This document shows positions 34,091-42,517 of a stretch of DNA of 64,000 bases, piece after piece. Source of the DNA: an uncultured Collinsella sp. Lineage in GTDB: Bacteria; Actinomycetota; Coriobacteriia; Coriobacteriales; Coriobacteriaceae. Made by a program: the position numbers and the translations under genes. Below the pieces are notes generated by a model that searched no databases, was not told the DNA's origin, and saw only the letters and a list, made by a program, of their open reading frames with translations. The DNA lies in assembly GCA_958413895.1 (NCBI GenBank), contig CATYVQ010000014.1:1-64000 (forward strand). Reading direction: 5' to 3'. Every line of letters begins with the position of its first letter. Within the stretch, counting starts at the first letter, position 1.

Positions 34091-34772
34091 CGCTATCTTC
34101 GGGTTCCGGCATCATGTTCTCCAGTGCCACAGAATTAAAAACGTAAGTGACTGGTCGCGTTTGCTTATCGGTGTGCGGAAAACTGATGCTCCAGCCGAAA
34201 ACGTATTCCTGAGCATCCCAGCTCTTCCACCAAGAAGGAGCTTCTTTTCCGGCCTCCTTCTTTTCTTTAATTTTGATTTCTCCAAATCGCATGCAAATCG
34301 GATGCAAAACCAGCAATGGCCGCTTCCTCATTTGACGATAATAGAGATCAGAACAGTTTTTCGCCTTGTCGCCGCTATGGTCTGCAGTATATCGTTCTTC
34401 CGCCATTTTCCTTTCTTCCGCACTTAAGCCAGCGGCCTCAACTCCACGACTGGATAAACGATGTTTCTCTCCAACAACAACGACATCATTGTTCGAAGCG
34501 CTACCGGGATATCTTTGCTCCATGCTGACCGTTCCATCAACAGGCAAATCGATTGGATCATTTGATCGAGAGCCATGTGCCAAGAGAACGTCCCATTCCT
34601 TCAGCTCGCCATCAAGTAACCGTTCGTTGATGTAGCTTAGGATTGGAGCTTTTTGAGACTTTGGCGAAAGGCTATCTTCGTTTTCATAGGATTCTAGAAA
34701 AGCGGTGACAAACTTGACCGGAACCCCCCTTATAAAGATATCTATAAGAGCCCCCGTCTTTGAAGTCCGCAT
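34068..34772 (-). CDS. Unknown protein of the GHKL-Z1 operon
   Basis: A 234-residue soluble protein that I cannot assign to a family. It has a basic N-terminus, a central charged helical part (SAEERKMAEERY) and a sheet-like C-terminal half (RPLLVLHPICMRFGEIKIKEK, then YVFGWSISFPH), ending in an acidic tail. It starts 89 nt inside the 3' end of the Z1 gene (ATG 34772 with AAAGG upstream) and overlaps the nuclease gene by 23 nt. Such tight packing suggests a subunit of the same complex. Confidence 0.8.
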   Translation of the reverse strand: MRTSKTGALIDIFIRGVPVKFVTAFLESYENEDSLSPKSQKAPILSYINERLLDGELKEWDVLLAHGSRSNDPIDLPVDGTVSMEQRYPGSASNNDVVVVGEKHRLSSRGVEAAGLSAEERKMAEERYTADHSGDKAKNCSDLYYRQMRKRPLLVLHPICMRFGEIKIKEKKEAGKEAPSWWKSWDAQEYVFGWSISFPHTDKQTRPVTYVFNSVALENMMPEPEDSDDDYEDD

Positions 34773-36831
34773 ACACCTTTATTTTGCTAAGAAGGTCCCT
34801 GCATGCCGCCTCGTTATCGGCAACTATTTCCGCGTCCCTGTCAAATGCAATCGTTTCAACGAACCCCTCGTTTAGATCGATTGGGGCCTTTTCCTTTTGC
34901 CCGGCACCCATCTTATTTCTCGCGGTAACGGTCAGGGCATCAGGGCTCTGGCGTATTTTCAAAACGTAATTCTTTGGAGTGCGCTTAACTTGGCGCATGC
35001 TCCTTAGTTGATCGAACAGATTCTCCGTCGAATCGGCAACGTATTTGTACCAGCCCGCCGCCTGATCGGTCATCCATACGCGACAAAGATCCTCATACTG
35101 AGGCCTATATCCAAACCAACGAGCCATCTGCATCAGTGCATCATATGCCCTAGCGTTTCGCGAATAGTAGGAGACCGTTAATCCTTCAAGGGTTAAACCA
35201 CGAGAAAGCCTATACCCGCCAACCGCGATAACTCGCTCGTTCCTGTTCTCATAGTCCAGAGCATCTCCCGAGTCTGTATTGATGCTCAGAACATGATAAT
35301 CCGGGTCATAGAGACATGGCTGTATTTCGCTCCAGCCAAAACCGCAGTCTGCATATTCCAGCTCCCAAGTAGTTTTCAAATCCCTTAGGTGCGGAGAAGC
35401 TTCGAGCGCGTCCTCCGGGCTTAAGGCCCCATAGGATTTCGCCGCCGTATTCAAGTCGATAAGGTAATCCTCAACTAGATTCCGCATGCAATTCTGCGGC
35501 TTCTTATAGGGAGATACATTGACCATCATCGTTGAATGAAAATTTGTGCCAAAACGAAGCGTCTTTATCGTTGTCGCCAATACAAAAGTACGAATTGCCG
35601 CCTTTAGACTAAGGGGCAGCATAGAGGGTTCAAAGCTACTTTTATGTTTTGCAGGAAGGACATCGTCCGCATCGTCAATGAAGCGCAAGTGCTTGTGAGT
35701 AGGCTCGTCATAATCTCCGAATACCTTCTTGGCACCGAAGTAGTCAGAGGATTCCTCAAGCGTGTAAATAAAGTTGCTCGGGAAAAGGTCCTTACCATAC
35801 TCATCGCTGTCAACGCTAGGATCGATCAAAACGTTAGCAAATGGCGTAGCAGTGTAGCCAACATAGCAGGCCTTATTAAATAGGTTAAGCAGGTTTCTTA
35901 TCTGCCCATTGATTTTGGTCGGTTCATTCTCACGCTTTTCGAGTTTGTATTTTCCGTTAATCGATGCATTGTCTGCCTCATCGTCAATGAGCAGCAGGGG
36001 ATCATTTTGATCGCCGTTGCTTTTCAACCATTCATAGACTTGCTGGAGAGATTTGCTGTTCTTTTTGACCACAAAGAGAAAAGGCTCGTTTGCCTGTACG
36101 GTTTGAATACCCTTCAGAGCATCAGCCCTACTCGTACTGAAATCAGCCTCCCTCGATGTGCAAGCAATTGGGCGCCTCGCTTGATTTCTATTGCCAACGC
36201 CAACAGGTTCAACCTTACGGTTCTCGATATTGAATCCGGTAAACCCATCTTCGAGGCGGGCTTGCGTCTGATTTCGTAAGACATTATGCACACCAGCCAT
36301 GACAATAATGATTCGATATCCGGCGTCGGCGGCACGGCACACCAATCCAATATAGTTTGCCGTTTTTCCAGATTGAACAGACGCAACTACGAGACCGCGC
36401 CTCGTGAATGATTCATCTTTTAGGGGGTTAGCCATTAGATCAAGGATGTTACGGCCGTCTCTATCTATTGATTTGACCGCAGCTTGCGCCCATTTTTTAT
36501 CGCGCACTAAATACTGCTTATAGCGATTCCAGTAAAACCAGTCAATTGAGTCTTCCACCTCACTCAACCAAGGACGGCTGTCCTCATCCTTAAATTCAAA
36601 CCCAAGTTTCTTTTTAATCGTTAGCTCGCTGCAATACCTCTTAACAAGCTTAGATACAATTTCGTTCTTGTTGCATTGCTTTGCAATGGGAAAGGCAAAC
36701 GAAAGAGCGTCGTAGAGCTGAGAGAAGGCATATAAAACATCAGCCTCCTCAGGGATTTTATCTTCGTTTCCCAAAGTCTCTCTAACGGTGTTATCAAGAT
36801 AGCTGATGAACTGCTCAAGCGTAGCATCCAT
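34684..36831 (-). CDS. Z1-domain helicase-like ATPase
   Basis: A 715-residue superfamily 2-like ATPase with a Z1 domain. Walker A SVQSGKTANY lies at 151-160 and Walker B LLLIDDEADNAS near 278-289. The Z1 core with GGYRLSRGLTLEGLTV and QMARWFGYR lies at about 535-585. The Z1 family was described next to GHKL ATPases in predicted restriction systems, where it is thought to move on or remodel DNA. Its ATG directly follows the stop codon of the GHKL gene, so expression is coupled. Confidence 0.92.
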   Translation of the reverse strand: MDATLEQFISYLDNTVRETLGNEDKIPEEADVLYAFSQLYDALSFAFPIAKQCNKNEIVSKLVKRYCSELTIKKKLGFEFKDEDSRPWLSEVEDSIDWFYWNRYKQYLVRDKKWAQAAVKSIDRDGRNILDLMANPLKDESFTRRGLVVASVQSGKTANYIGLVCRAADAGYRIIIVMAGVHNVLRNQTQARLEDGFTGFNIENRKVEPVGVGNRNQARRPIACTSREADFSTSRADALKGIQTVQANEPFLFVVKKNSKSLQQVYEWLKSNGDQNDPLLLIDDEADNASINGKYKLEKRENEPTKINGQIRNLLNLFNKACYVGYTATPFANVLIDPSVDSDEYGKDLFPSNFIYTLEESSDYFGAKKVFGDYDEPTHKHLRFIDDADDVLPAKHKSSFEPSMLPLSLKAAIRTFVLATTIKTLRFGTNFHSTMMVNVSPYKKPQNCMRNLVEDYLIDLNTAAKSYGALSPEDALEASPHLRDLKTTWELEYADCGFGWSEIQPCLYDPDYHVLSINTDSGDALDYENRNERVIAVGGYRLSRGLTLEGLTVSYYSRNARAYDALMQMARWFGYRPQYEDLCRVWMTDQAAGWYKYVADSTENLFDQLRSMRQVKRTPKNYVLKIRQSPDALTVTARNKMGAGQKEKAPIDLNEGFVETIAFDRDAEIVADNEAACRDLLSKIKVYADFKDGGSYRYLYKGGSGQVCHRFSRIL

Positions 36832-38280
36832 TTAACGCTCCTCAATTCCAAGAATAGCAAGTACTTCGTTCCAGCGTCTTACGAACAAGTCAACTGACCT
36901 CATAGTGGAGAGGATGTTATCCTCATCCTTCCCCATTTGTTTTAATGAGCCAAAGAAAGTGAGGACAGCGTTACAAAAGTCATCGTCTTCCATCTCTTCA
37001 AAGCAAACTGACCCTTCGTTGTTCGACAGTTCGTAGAAAAGAGATTCCGTTGGGAATGACGATTCAACTAGCGAAAGAACAGTCTTGAAAGCAGCCCTCT
37101 GATCATCATCAAGAGATGAATTGAAGCTATCAAGAATTGGGTTTTTGCGATTAATGCAATAAAGGGTCTTGTCTCCAGTTTTTATCGCATTCCAAGCCGG
37201 ATACGCCTCAGGCCTCGTTAACCTAGCGCCGCGACGACGATAAACTCTTTTTGAAGGCGCACCAATATGAGCAATCAATTGTTTGATACTCGCCCTTACT
37301 TCTTCTGGAAGCTGAGCGGACACTTTCTTAACGTCAATTTTCCATGCTTCATCTTGGTTGACATCAATATCAATCTTCACGCGGCACAACTGGGTGAGAG
37401 CGGTTTTCTTGGCAATCCCAAACCAAGTTCCATGCAGTATCAAGCGCTTCGCGCGATAGAGAAAGACTCCCTGATTCTTTAAGTAACCACCGGGAAGAGC
37501 AAACTTTTCGTACTCTGCATCTGAAGCATAATTTGACCTATGCGGAAGAGTGAACGCCTGCATCGTAACGCCGGGACAAACATTTTCGACAGGCGATGGT
37601 TGCGTCGCCTGATTGCTAACATTAAATGGATCGATGGGGTCAAGCGTGCGGTTATTCACATTGACCTTGATGCGCTTGAGCCCACGTTCTCCCGCCAAGT
37701 AACGATGGAATACAAGAGAGAGGTAATCTTGAGCCTCACTAATAATTCTGTCGTAATTGGCTTTTCCGGATCCATTTACCCCGGTCAGACGATCAAGTTT
37801 TTCCCAGAGAACAAGCGTACCCGTCTCGTGCATCTCTCCAATAAACGGAATGACGTCCGTTCTTTTCTGTTCCAAAACTGTCCATTTGTTTTCACTGGAA
37901 ACAAGATCGAGATCCCACGTGAAGGCATTCACTTCACCGTTTTTCTTTGACACAACTGTCAGCCTTCTGCACTGTGAAAATGAAGCGGTTTTTAACCCGA
38001 GACCAAAACGCCCGAGATCGTTCAAATTCCGCTTGCACCTCGGATCAGTACTACCGAGCCTCATGGCATGCATTAGCTCATCTCTGCCAAGCCCCTCACC
38101 GTCATCAATGATTGCAATTCTGAAGTCATCAGAAGGAATAGCAAAGATTGAGATATTCCTTGCCTTCGCGGTAATAGAATTGTCGACAATATCAGCTAGT
38201 GCACTATTAAACGAATACCCAATATCTCTTAGGCTTTCAATTAAAATCCTGGGTTCGGGCTCAAGCTGCATCGATTCCAT
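36832..38280 (-). CDS. GHKL (MORC/MutL-like) ATPase
   Basis: A 482-residue protein with an N-terminal GHKL ATPase domain: helix and metal-binding N box SALADIVDNSITA (about 26-38), IIDDGEGLG (about 56-64) and GRFGLGLKTASFS (about 91-103). The GRFGLGLK pattern is the one shared with MORC proteins. The second half (about 200-480) is a transducer-like and C-terminal region without a recognised name. By analogy with MutL and MORC proteins it would clamp on DNA in an ATP-dependent way and signal to the Z1 and nuclease subunits. First gene of the operon; ATG at 38280 or 38271. Confidence 0.92.
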   Translation of the reverse strand: MESMQLEPEPRILIESLRDIGYSFNSALADIVDNSITAKARNISIFAIPSDDFRIAIIDDGEGLGRDELMHAMRLGSTDPRCKRNLNDLGRFGLGLKTASFSQCRRLTVVSKKNGEVNAFTWDLDLVSSENKWTVLEQKRTDVIPFIGEMHETGTLVLWEKLDRLTGVNGSGKANYDRIISEAQDYLSLVFHRYLAGERGLKRIKVNVNNRTLDPIDPFNVSNQATQPSPVENVCPGVTMQAFTLPHRSNYASDAEYEKFALPGGYLKNQGVFLYRAKRLILHGTWFGIAKKTALTQLCRVKIDIDVNQDEAWKIDVKKVSAQLPEEVRASIKQLIAHIGAPSKRVYRRRGARLTRPEAYPAWNAIKTGDKTLYCINRKNPILDSFNSSLDDDQRAAFKTVLSLVESSFPTESLFYELSNNEGSVCFEEMEDDDFCNAVLTFFGSLKQMGKDEDNILSTMRSVDLFVRRWNEVLAILGIEER

Positions 38281-38430
38281 CCAAAGCCAATCTTACTAGC
38301 ACCATAATCGCTAAGTATAGCAGCGGCTATTAATCAATTATCACTTACCGACACCCAAATCATGCGAACGGTAGCGCCACCGGCATTAACGTGACAGTCA
38401 CAGCGCAATTATTCACGTTTCGACGCTCAT

Positions 38431-38496
38431 TTAAAACTGCTTTGCGGCATTTCCAACAGCCATCTCCAGCGCGGCAGGCGTTTTGTACTTCACCAT
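38431..38496 (-). pseudogene. Remnant of AbiEii toxin gene (21 codons)
   Basis: Directly after the AbiEi stop codon come CGGAGGAC and an ATG opening a frame that reads MVKYKTPAALEMAVGNAAKQF, then stop. This matches the usual N-terminus of AbiEii toxins (KYKTPAALEMAV-like). Nothing further of the roughly 280-residue toxin remains before the GHKL operon. It is a truncated toxin gene or, less likely, a short peptide. Confidence 0.6.
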
Positions 38497-38510
38497 GTCC
38501 TCCGTTCGCA

Positions 38511-39134
38511 TTACCCGTTCAGTACCATCAGCAAAGGCGCCATCAACTCGCGTCGTTTGGCGGTTTTAGAGTTCTCCTTTACAAGTTCTTTCAGCCGCTG
38601 TATATCGAGCCCTCGCCCAAGCGCGTTGTTATAGGCATCGATAATTAATAAGGGATCCTCGCAATCGAGGCAAAGATCGACAAGCGTGCGCTCGGGTTTA
38701 GTTACCGGCAGGCCGTCGAGCCAAACGATGTCCTGCTCAGCGATCTCGCGCTTTACAAAAGAAAGGGATTCGTTTCTCGTATTGATGCGCATGGGCGCGG
38801 TCATCCTGTAGGGGGACAGAAAGAAATCGCCGATTTGCTGAAGGTTCGCCGCCGTCGTACCGCTCACGGCGATGCCATCCCACTGGCGTTTTCTCTCCCA
38901 CGCGCAAAGGGAGGGATTGGTGAGCTTCCAAAAAGCGTTGAGCTCGTCAGTGTCTCGGCGCTGTGTTCCAGACATCCGGTAGGCGCCGTGGCATATCCGT
39001 TCAAGACGCCCTACACGGCATGAGTGCGCCAGCGCATCTCGAGAGATGTCCATGCGAGCCGCCTGGGCTGTGGTAAACACGCCCTCACTCTCGGAAAGCT
39101 CGCTTATCGCCGTTATGTTGCTAAAGTACTTCAT
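38511..39134 (-). CDS. AbiEi-family antitoxin, solitary
   Basis: A 207-residue AbiEi-type antitoxin of type IV toxin/antitoxin systems. The N-terminal winged helix (about 1-60) contains FTTAQAARMDISRDALAHS and the typical turn GRLERICHGAYRM. The C-terminal domain has SGTTAANLQQIGDFFLSPYRM and the family motif VTKPERTLVDL. In characterised systems AbiEi represses its own promoter by binding inverted repeats. The ATG at 39134 is chosen from the promoter position. The toxin gene is reduced to 21 codons downstream. Confidence 0.88.
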   Translation of the reverse strand: MKYFSNITAISELSESEGVFTTAQAARMDISRDALAHSCRVGRLERICHGAYRMSGTQRRDTDELNAFWKLTNPSLCAWERKRQWDGIAVSGTTAANLQQIGDFFLSPYRMTAPMRINTRNESLSFVKREIAEQDIVWLDGLPVTKPERTLVDLCLDCEDPLLIIDAYNNALGRGLDIQRLKELVKENSKTAKRRELMAPLLMVLNG

Positions 39135-39173
39135 GTTGCAATTATAGGATATTTTCATACTTTTGCAACATGA
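39131..39173 (-). promoter_or_regulatory. Leaderless autoregulated promoter of abiEi
   Basis: A perfect 11-bp inverted repeat, TCATGTTGCAA (39131-39141) and TTGCAACATGA (39163-39173), flanks a consensus -10 box TATAAT (39146-39141, minus strand). TTGCAA within the repeat acts as the -35 box with a 16-nt spacer. The -10 box ends 6 nt before the start codon, so the mRNA would be leaderless. The repeat arms even include the start codon. Confidence 0.75.
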
Positions 39174-39445
39174 TTTTGATCCATATAATCCATTCGCCTT
39201 GCTTATCCCATTTCTGCCACCGCTTTACTACCGGCACCCCATCCCCCGCTATCGAGGTCTAATACTTTTCCCACCGCCGCGCAAAAACTCATCCAACATT
39301 AATCTTGGCTCAAGAATCGCTTAATCTATAACCTGCACTATAGAGTTCGACCAAGGGCGGGGCGGCGCCACGCAGGTCGCCGAACGCAACGCTCGCGCCC
39401 GGGCAAATCGCCCGGCGTCGCGCCCATCGAACGAAAGGACAGGTC
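39135..39445. other. Gap between abiEi and the DUF4342 gene
   Basis: This 311-nt gap holds the abiEi operator, a plus-strand promoter at 39305-39332 and a GC-rich CGCCCGGGC hairpin near 39397-39416. Composition switches here from the AT-richer island back to the GC-rich chromosome. Confidence 0.6.
39305..39332 (+). promoter_or_regulatory. Predicted promoter of DUF4342-two-component operon
   Basis: TTGGCT (39305-39310), a 16-nt spacer and TATAAC (39327-39332) stand about 110 nt before the start codon. Confidence 0.45.
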
Positions 39446-39988
39446 ATGGACGACCTCGAAAAAGTTGAAACCATCCGCACCAAGTGCAACGTGAGCTACA
39501 CCGATGCCAAGGCGGCGCTCGACGCTGCCGACGGCAACGTTTTGGATGCCATCATTTGGCTCGAGTCGCAGGGCAAGACCCAGACCACGTCGGCGCACGC
39601 CGCCACCGAGCCCGCGCCGGTCGACGAGCCCTCGGCCGAGATGGTCGCCGCGCAGGCCGCCTACGAAAAGTCGAGCGAAAAGACCGACTTTTCCAAGAAG
39701 ATGGACAGCGTGTGGGAGTACCTCAAAAAGCTCTTCCGCCTGAGCCTGGACACCAAGTTTATCGCCACGCGCCGCGATGCGATCATCCTCAACATCCCCA
39801 TCCTGATTCCCATCGTCGCCCTGTTTGCCTGGGGCGCCACGATATGGCTGATGCTGATTGGCCTGTTCTTTGGCATGCGCTACCGCATCGACAGCGACGG
39901 CGACGTGCCCGGCAGCATCAACAACCTTATGAATCACGCCGCCGACGCCGCGGACGACATCAAGCAAAATCTGAACGACGACAAGTAA
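39446..39988 (+). CDS. DUF4342 domain protein with UBA-like N-terminus
   Basis: A 180-residue protein. Residues 1-45 form a UBA/TS-N-like three-helix unit (IRTKCNVSYTDAKAALDAADGNVLDAIIWLES, read in two parts). Residues about 85-155 are the DUF4342 part with one or two hydrophobic segments (IILNIPILIPIVALFAWG and IWLMLIGLFFG). Function unknown. It is the first of three plus-strand genes, 18 nt before the response regulator, so it may act with or be controlled by the two-component system. Confidence 0.85.
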   Translation: MDDLEKVETIRTKCNVSYTDAKAALDAADGNVLDAIIWLESQGKTQTTSAHAATEPAPVDEPSAEMVAAQAAYEKSSEKTDFSKKMDSVWEYLKKLFRLSLDTKFIATRRDAIILNIPILIPIVALFAWGATIWLMLIGLFFGMRYRIDSDGDVPGSINNLMNHAADAADDIKQNLNDDK

Positions 39989-40006
39989 TCGCAGACGGGG
40001 GCACGC

Positions 40007-40777
40007 ATGGCACGGATCCTGATCGTAGAGGACGAGGAGAAAATCGCCCGCTTTGTGACGCTCGAGCTGGAGCACGAGGGCTACCAGGTGGAGCACGCCG
40101 CCGACGGCCGCACCGCCGTGGACCTGGCGCTGGAGCGCAACTACGATCTGATTCTGCTCGATGTGCTGTTGCCGCAGCTCAACGGCATGGAGGTGCTGCG
40201 ACGCGTCCGCAAGCACAAGGATGTACCGGTGATCATGGTCACCGCGCGCGATGCCGTGATGGACAAGGTGGCCGGGCTCGATGCCGGCGCCGACGATTAC
40301 CTGACCAAGCCGTTTGCGATTGAGGAGCTGTTCGCACGGATCCGCGTGGCGTTGAAGCGCTCGGAGGCCGTGCGGGCGGCTTCGGGCGTTGGCGGCGTTG
40401 GGGCCGGGACGGGCGCTACGGGCGCCGCTGCGATACCCCCGGCTGGCGACTCGACCCAGGCATCCGCCTCGCCCTCCCCCGCCGCGCTCACCGTGAGTTC
40501 GGTCGCGCTCGATCCCGACCGCCGCGAAGTCACGGTCGGCGGCTCGCCCATCGCGCTCACTGCCCGCGAGTTCGACGTCCTCGCCCTGCTTATGGCGCAC
40601 GCCGGCACCGTGCTCACGCGCGAGCGCATCGCGCACGAGGCGCTGGGCTACGAATACGTGGGCGACACCAACAACGTCGACGTGCACATCGCGCACCTGC
40701 GCGCCAAGATCGAGGACGCCGGCGGCGCCCGCATCATCCAGACCGTGCGTGGGGTGGGCTATGTCTGCCGCGCGTAA
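40007..40777 (+). CDS. OmpR/PhoB-family response regulator
   Basis: A 256-residue regulator: receiver domain (1-118) with VEDEEK, phosphoacceptor in LILLDVLLPQLNG and lysine in YLTKPFA, then a winged helix (about 165-255) ending RTVRGVGYVCRA. The linker (about 125-165) is unusually long and rich in G, A, P and S. It overlaps the kinase gene by 17 nt, so the two are translated together. Confidence 0.95.
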   Translation: MARILIVEDEEKIARFVTLELEHEGYQVEHAADGRTAVDLALERNYDLILLDVLLPQLNGMEVLRRVRKHKDVPVIMVTARDAVMDKVAGLDAGADDYLTKPFAIEELFARIRVALKRSEAVRAASGVGGVGAGTGATGAAAIPPAGDSTQASASPSPAALTVSSVALDPDRREVTVGGSPIALTAREFDVLALLMAHAGTVLTRERIAHEALGYEYVGDTNNVDVHIAHLRAKIEDAGGARIIQTVRGVGYVCRA

Positions 40778-42056
40778 CGCCGAGGCCAAGCGCGTCACAT
40801 CCATCGCCCGCGCCATCAACTGGAGCTATATGTGGCGCCGCTTGATGAGCTACGTCTGGCTCGATCTGCTGCTGATGGTGATTGCGGCGGCGATCCTCGT
40901 CTATGGATACAACCAGATGCTGCCCGACGGCGCGTTTACCGCAGGATGGATCCCCGGCGTCGCCGTTCACGGCATGTCGCTGGCGCCTGCGCGCGGCTGG
41001 GACCTGGCAACGCTCACCTATACCGTCGAGCTTGCGCGTACCACCAAGACTTTCCCCCTCGCGCAGGACCTCGTCGCGCTATGGCCTCTCTACCTTGTCG
41101 TTGTGGGTTGGCAGGTCATCAGCGTGCTCGACATGCTCGGCGGCGCCCGTCGCGTGCGCCGCACCATGGCACCGCTCAACGACCTGGCCTTGCGCGTGGA
41201 CGAGCTCGGCCGTATGCAGCTCTCCGGCGGCAAGATGGAAACACTGGAGCAGGCCATCGAGCGCGCAAGCGTCGACTCGCCGAGCGTCACTACCGGCGAC
41301 GCCGACCTGGCAAGCATCGAGGTTGCACTCAACCGCCTACTGCACCAGATGCAAGAGGCCAAACTGCAGCAAATGCGCTTTGTCAACGATGCGAGCCACG
41401 AGCTGCGCACGCCCATCGCGGTGATTCAGGGCTACGTAAACATGCTCGATCGCTGGGGCAAAGACGACCCGGACGTGCTGGCAGAATCTATCGCGTCCCT
41501 CAAGGCCGAAAGCGAGCACATGCAAGAGCTCGTGGAGCAGCTGCTGTTTTTGGCACGCGGCGATGCCGGGCGCACGGTCCTGCGGCGCGCAAATACCAAC
41601 CTTGCCGCACTGGTCGACGAGGTATGCGAGGAATCGCAGATGATCGATACCGAGCACACGTATCGGCTGGCCTTTGACGCTGCGCTTGTCAGCGACCCGC
41701 GCTGCGACGCGCCCGTCGACGTGGCGCTCGTGAAGCAGGCTCTGCGCGTGATCGTGCAAAACGCCGCCAAGTACTCGGATGCGGGAACGACCGTCACATT
41801 TGGCGTAGCGCCGGATGCGGGCGCGGGCACGATCGACATAAGCGTTGAGGACGAGGGCATCGGCATGAACCAGGAATCCGCAGCTCACGCGTTTGAACGG
41901 TTCTACCGCGCCGACAACGCACGCGATGCCGGCGCGCAGGGCTCGGGTCTGGGGCTTGCCATTGCCAAGTGGATCGTCGACAGCCACGGCGGCGTCATCG
42001 GTGTGACCTCGGTCGAAGGAGTCGGAAGCCGCTTTACGATTCGCCTGCCGCGGTAG
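40761..42056 (+). CDS. Sensor histidine kinase
   Basis: A 431-residue membrane kinase: first membrane segment about 26-50, an outside part of about 60 residues, second segment about 105-128, a HAMP-like linker, the dimerisation helix with NDASHELRTPIAVIQGY (about 210-226), and an ATPase domain with NAAKYS, EDEGIGM and GSGLGLAI. The ATG at 40761 is used because GGGGTGGG precedes it; a GTG at 40749 is possible. Signal unknown. Partner of the preceding regulator. Confidence 0.94.
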   Translation: MSAARNAEAKRVTSIARAINWSYMWRRLMSYVWLDLLLMVIAAAILVYGYNQMLPDGAFTAGWIPGVAVHGMSLAPARGWDLATLTYTVELARTTKTFPLAQDLVALWPLYLVVVGWQVISVLDMLGGARRVRRTMAPLNDLALRVDELGRMQLSGGKMETLEQAIERASVDSPSVTTGDADLASIEVALNRLLHQMQEAKLQQMRFVNDASHELRTPIAVIQGYVNMLDRWGKDDPDVLAESIASLKAESEHMQELVEQLLFLARGDAGRTVLRRANTNLAALVDEVCEESQMIDTEHTYRLAFDAALVSDPRCDAPVDVALVKQALRVIVQNAAKYSDAGTTVTFGVAPDAGAGTIDISVEDEGIGMNQESAAHAFERFYRADNARDAGAQGSGLGLAIAKWIVDSHGGVIGVTSVEGVGSRFTIRLPR

Positions 42057-42075
42057 GAAGCCTCTCGGCATAAAT

Positions 42076-42107
42076 AAAGGGATAAGGCCATGCGGCCCTA
42101 TCCCTTT
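42076..42107. terminator. Bidirectional terminator
   Basis: Stem AAAGGGATA-GGCC with GGCC-TATCCCTTT (42076-42089 and 42094-42107) has T-runs on both strands and serves the kinase gene (plus) and the VOC gene (minus). Confidence 0.85.
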
Positions 42108-42131
42108 TTGCTAGTTATGGCAGCTTGTGCA

Positions 42132-42506
42132 CTACTCGCGGCACAGATGCACGGCGAAGCCGGCGAACTCGCGCTTAAAGTACACGAGCTTGGTGCCGCC
42201 GTCGGGCAGCAGCACGCGCGACTCCTCGTTGACCTCGAGCCCGCGTTCGGCAAACCACTTCTCGGCCGCATCGATGTCGTTGACGGCAAAGCCAATGTGG
42301 CCCTTGGCGCCACGACCGTTCTGCTTCATGATCTCGACCAGCGAATCGTTAAAGTACGAAACGGGGGTCTCGATAACGGGCAGGCCCATCATCGTCGAGA
42401 ACAGCTCCGCGATCTCCAAGGCATCTGCCGGGTCGGTGGCGTTAATGCCCACATGGGCAACGCGCATGCCAAAGAGCTCGACCGGATTGGCGTTCTGCTC
42501 ATTCAT
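42132..42506 (-). CDS. VOC-family (glyoxalase-like) protein
   Basis: A 124-residue vicinal-oxygen-chelate protein. The betaalpha-type pattern begins at RVAHVGINATDP (metal ligand H near residue 17) and repeats at GHIGFAVNDIDAAEKWF. The second half ends LVYFKREFAGFAVHLCRE. Possible roles are an isomerase, epimerase or glyoxalase; no substrate can be named. Its ATG lies 11 nt after the stop codon of the PTS IIB gene, so the two form a unit. Confidence 0.8.
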   Translation of the reverse strand: MNEQNANPVELFGMRVAHVGINATDPADALEIAELFSTMMGLPVIETPVSYFNDSLVEIMKQNGRGAKGHIGFAVNDIDAAEKWFAERGLEVNEESRVLLPDGGTKLVYFKREFAGFAVHLCRE

Positions 42507-42517
42507 ACAGGCAGCGC

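Noticed and set aside
29498..38280. DISARM, BREX or Dnd-type system
   Set aside because: The methyltransferase fits, but there is no DrmA/DrmB, PglZ, BrxC or DndBCDE-like gene. The GHKL and Z1 proteins point to another class.
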